DNA of 5,421 nucleotides from Planctomycetes bacterium RBG_16_43_13 (GTDB taxonomy: Bacteria > Planctomycetota > MHYJ01): NCBI GenBank assembly GCA_001828445.1, contig MHYJ01000099.1, forward strand, positions 4,243-9,663, read 5' to 3'. Of this stretch, positions 4,964 through 5,421 are shown one piece after another (positions within the stretch are counted from its first letter, which is position 1; the number at the start of each line of letters is the position of its first letter). Under the pieces are notes generated by a model. The model saw only the letters and a program-made list of their open reading frames with translations. It did no database searches and was not told the origin of the DNA. Position numbers and translations under genes: made by a program.

Positions 4964-5421
4964 ATGAGCAAGTTAAAGCGGATATTAGTAGGGTGTCTTG
5001 GGTTGTTTCTATTAGCAGTATATGTAGCTCCACTACCTATGCTCTACGGCGACGAGCGGCTCTTTACATATAGTTACGAGCCGAAGACACTACCGAAGGG
5101 TGCCCTCGAATTTGAGCAATGGATAACGCTCAAGCATGGCAAAGTTGACCAACAGTATAATCGCTGGGAATTACGCGAGGAGTTCGAATACGGGTTAGAG
5201 GATAATCTCACCACTGCACTCTACCTTAATTTCAGGAGCACAAAGATAGATTATAAGGAGAGTTCTGGTGAGGATGATGTGAACAGGTTCGAGTTTAAGG
5301 GAATATCATCCGAGTGGAAGTATAAGTTAGCAGATGCCACTGTTGACCCCATCGGCTTTATGCTGTATGGTGAGGTTACATATCAGGGTGATGAACTCGA
5401 GCTCGAAGAGAAGTTAGTATT
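4964..5421 (+). CDS. putative outer-membrane beta-barrel protein (partial, runs off the window)
   Basis: The open frame runs from the ATG at 4964 through 152 full codons to the window edge, so the C-terminus is missing. AAGGAG (4951-4956) lies 7 bases upstream. The N-terminus MSKLKR plus a hydrophobic stretch (7-27) is a signal peptide, with likely cleavage near Gly29. Mature residues begin DERLFTYSYEPKTLPKG, then LEFEQWITL, and continue as alternating short strands rich in Tyr, Phe, Glu and Lys, as in transmembrane beta-barrels. The ERLF-YEP-LPKG-EFEQW signature resembles proteins I recall as DUF6662, an uncharacterised outer-membrane-like family; this match is from memory. It follows the iron operon after 92 bases with no good terminator between, so it may be cotranscribed, but it could also have its own promoter. 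A role in metal uptake is only suggested by position. Confidence 0.75.
   Translation, partial: MSKLKRILVGCLGLFLLAVYVAPLPMLYGDERLFTYSYEPKTLPKGALEFEQWITLKHGKVDQQYNRWELREEFEYGLEDNLTTALYLNFRSTKIDYKESSGEDDVNRFEFKGISSEWKYKLADATVDPIGFMLYGEVTYQGDELELEEKLV

Overview
The window looks like a piece of a chromosome from a moderately AT-rich, double-membraned bacterium. It encodes a lipoprotein with a lipobox and, at the right edge, a secreted protein that looks like an outer-membrane beta-barrel. Strong AGGAGG-type ribosome sites and sigma70-like promoters are visible. Nothing in the sequence fixes the phylum. The gene set and the FeoB subtype would fit an uncultured lineage near Omnitrophota, Planctomycetota, Nitrospirota or the former Deltaproteobacteria, but that is a guess. 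I see no mobile element, CRISPR array, tRNA or rRNA. All credible genes are on the + strand; the minus-strand open frames are shadows of + strand genes.

Layout: 1-124 holds at most the last codons of an upstream gene and a weak promoter. 125-394 is a small lipoprotein of unknown function. 395-721 is a 327-base gap with a promoter-like sequence, an intrinsic terminator with a competing stem, a perfect but apparently orphan Shine-Dalgarno sequence, and a second structured stretch ahead of the next gene. 722-1063 encodes a protein with two zinc-binding CxxC modules joined by a glycine-rich linker, closed by a clear terminator (1085-1120). 1177-1205 is a near-consensus promoter that starts the main operon.

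The operon (1260-4871) encodes a Fur-family repressor, the FeoB ferrous iron permease, a small nine-cysteine zinc-ribbon protein, and a DtxR-type metal regulator with a C-terminal FeoA/SH3-like domain. The genes abut or overlap at every junction (TAG|ATG, ATGA, and a 20-base overlap), which points to one transcript with coupled translation. The likely logic is that FeoB imports Fe(II), its FeoA partner is supplied only as a domain of a metal-sensing regulator, and Fur at the promoter-proximal end closes a feedback loop. A partial outer-membrane protein gene (4964 to the window end) follows after 92 bases with no convincing terminator between.

The most notable observations are a roughly 98-residue beta-rich insertion after the first membrane helix of FeoB, predicted to be periplasmic; the operon bracketed by two different iron-regulator families; and the terminator and alternative pairings in the 420-721 leader, which could be an unrecognised small RNA or regulatory leader.
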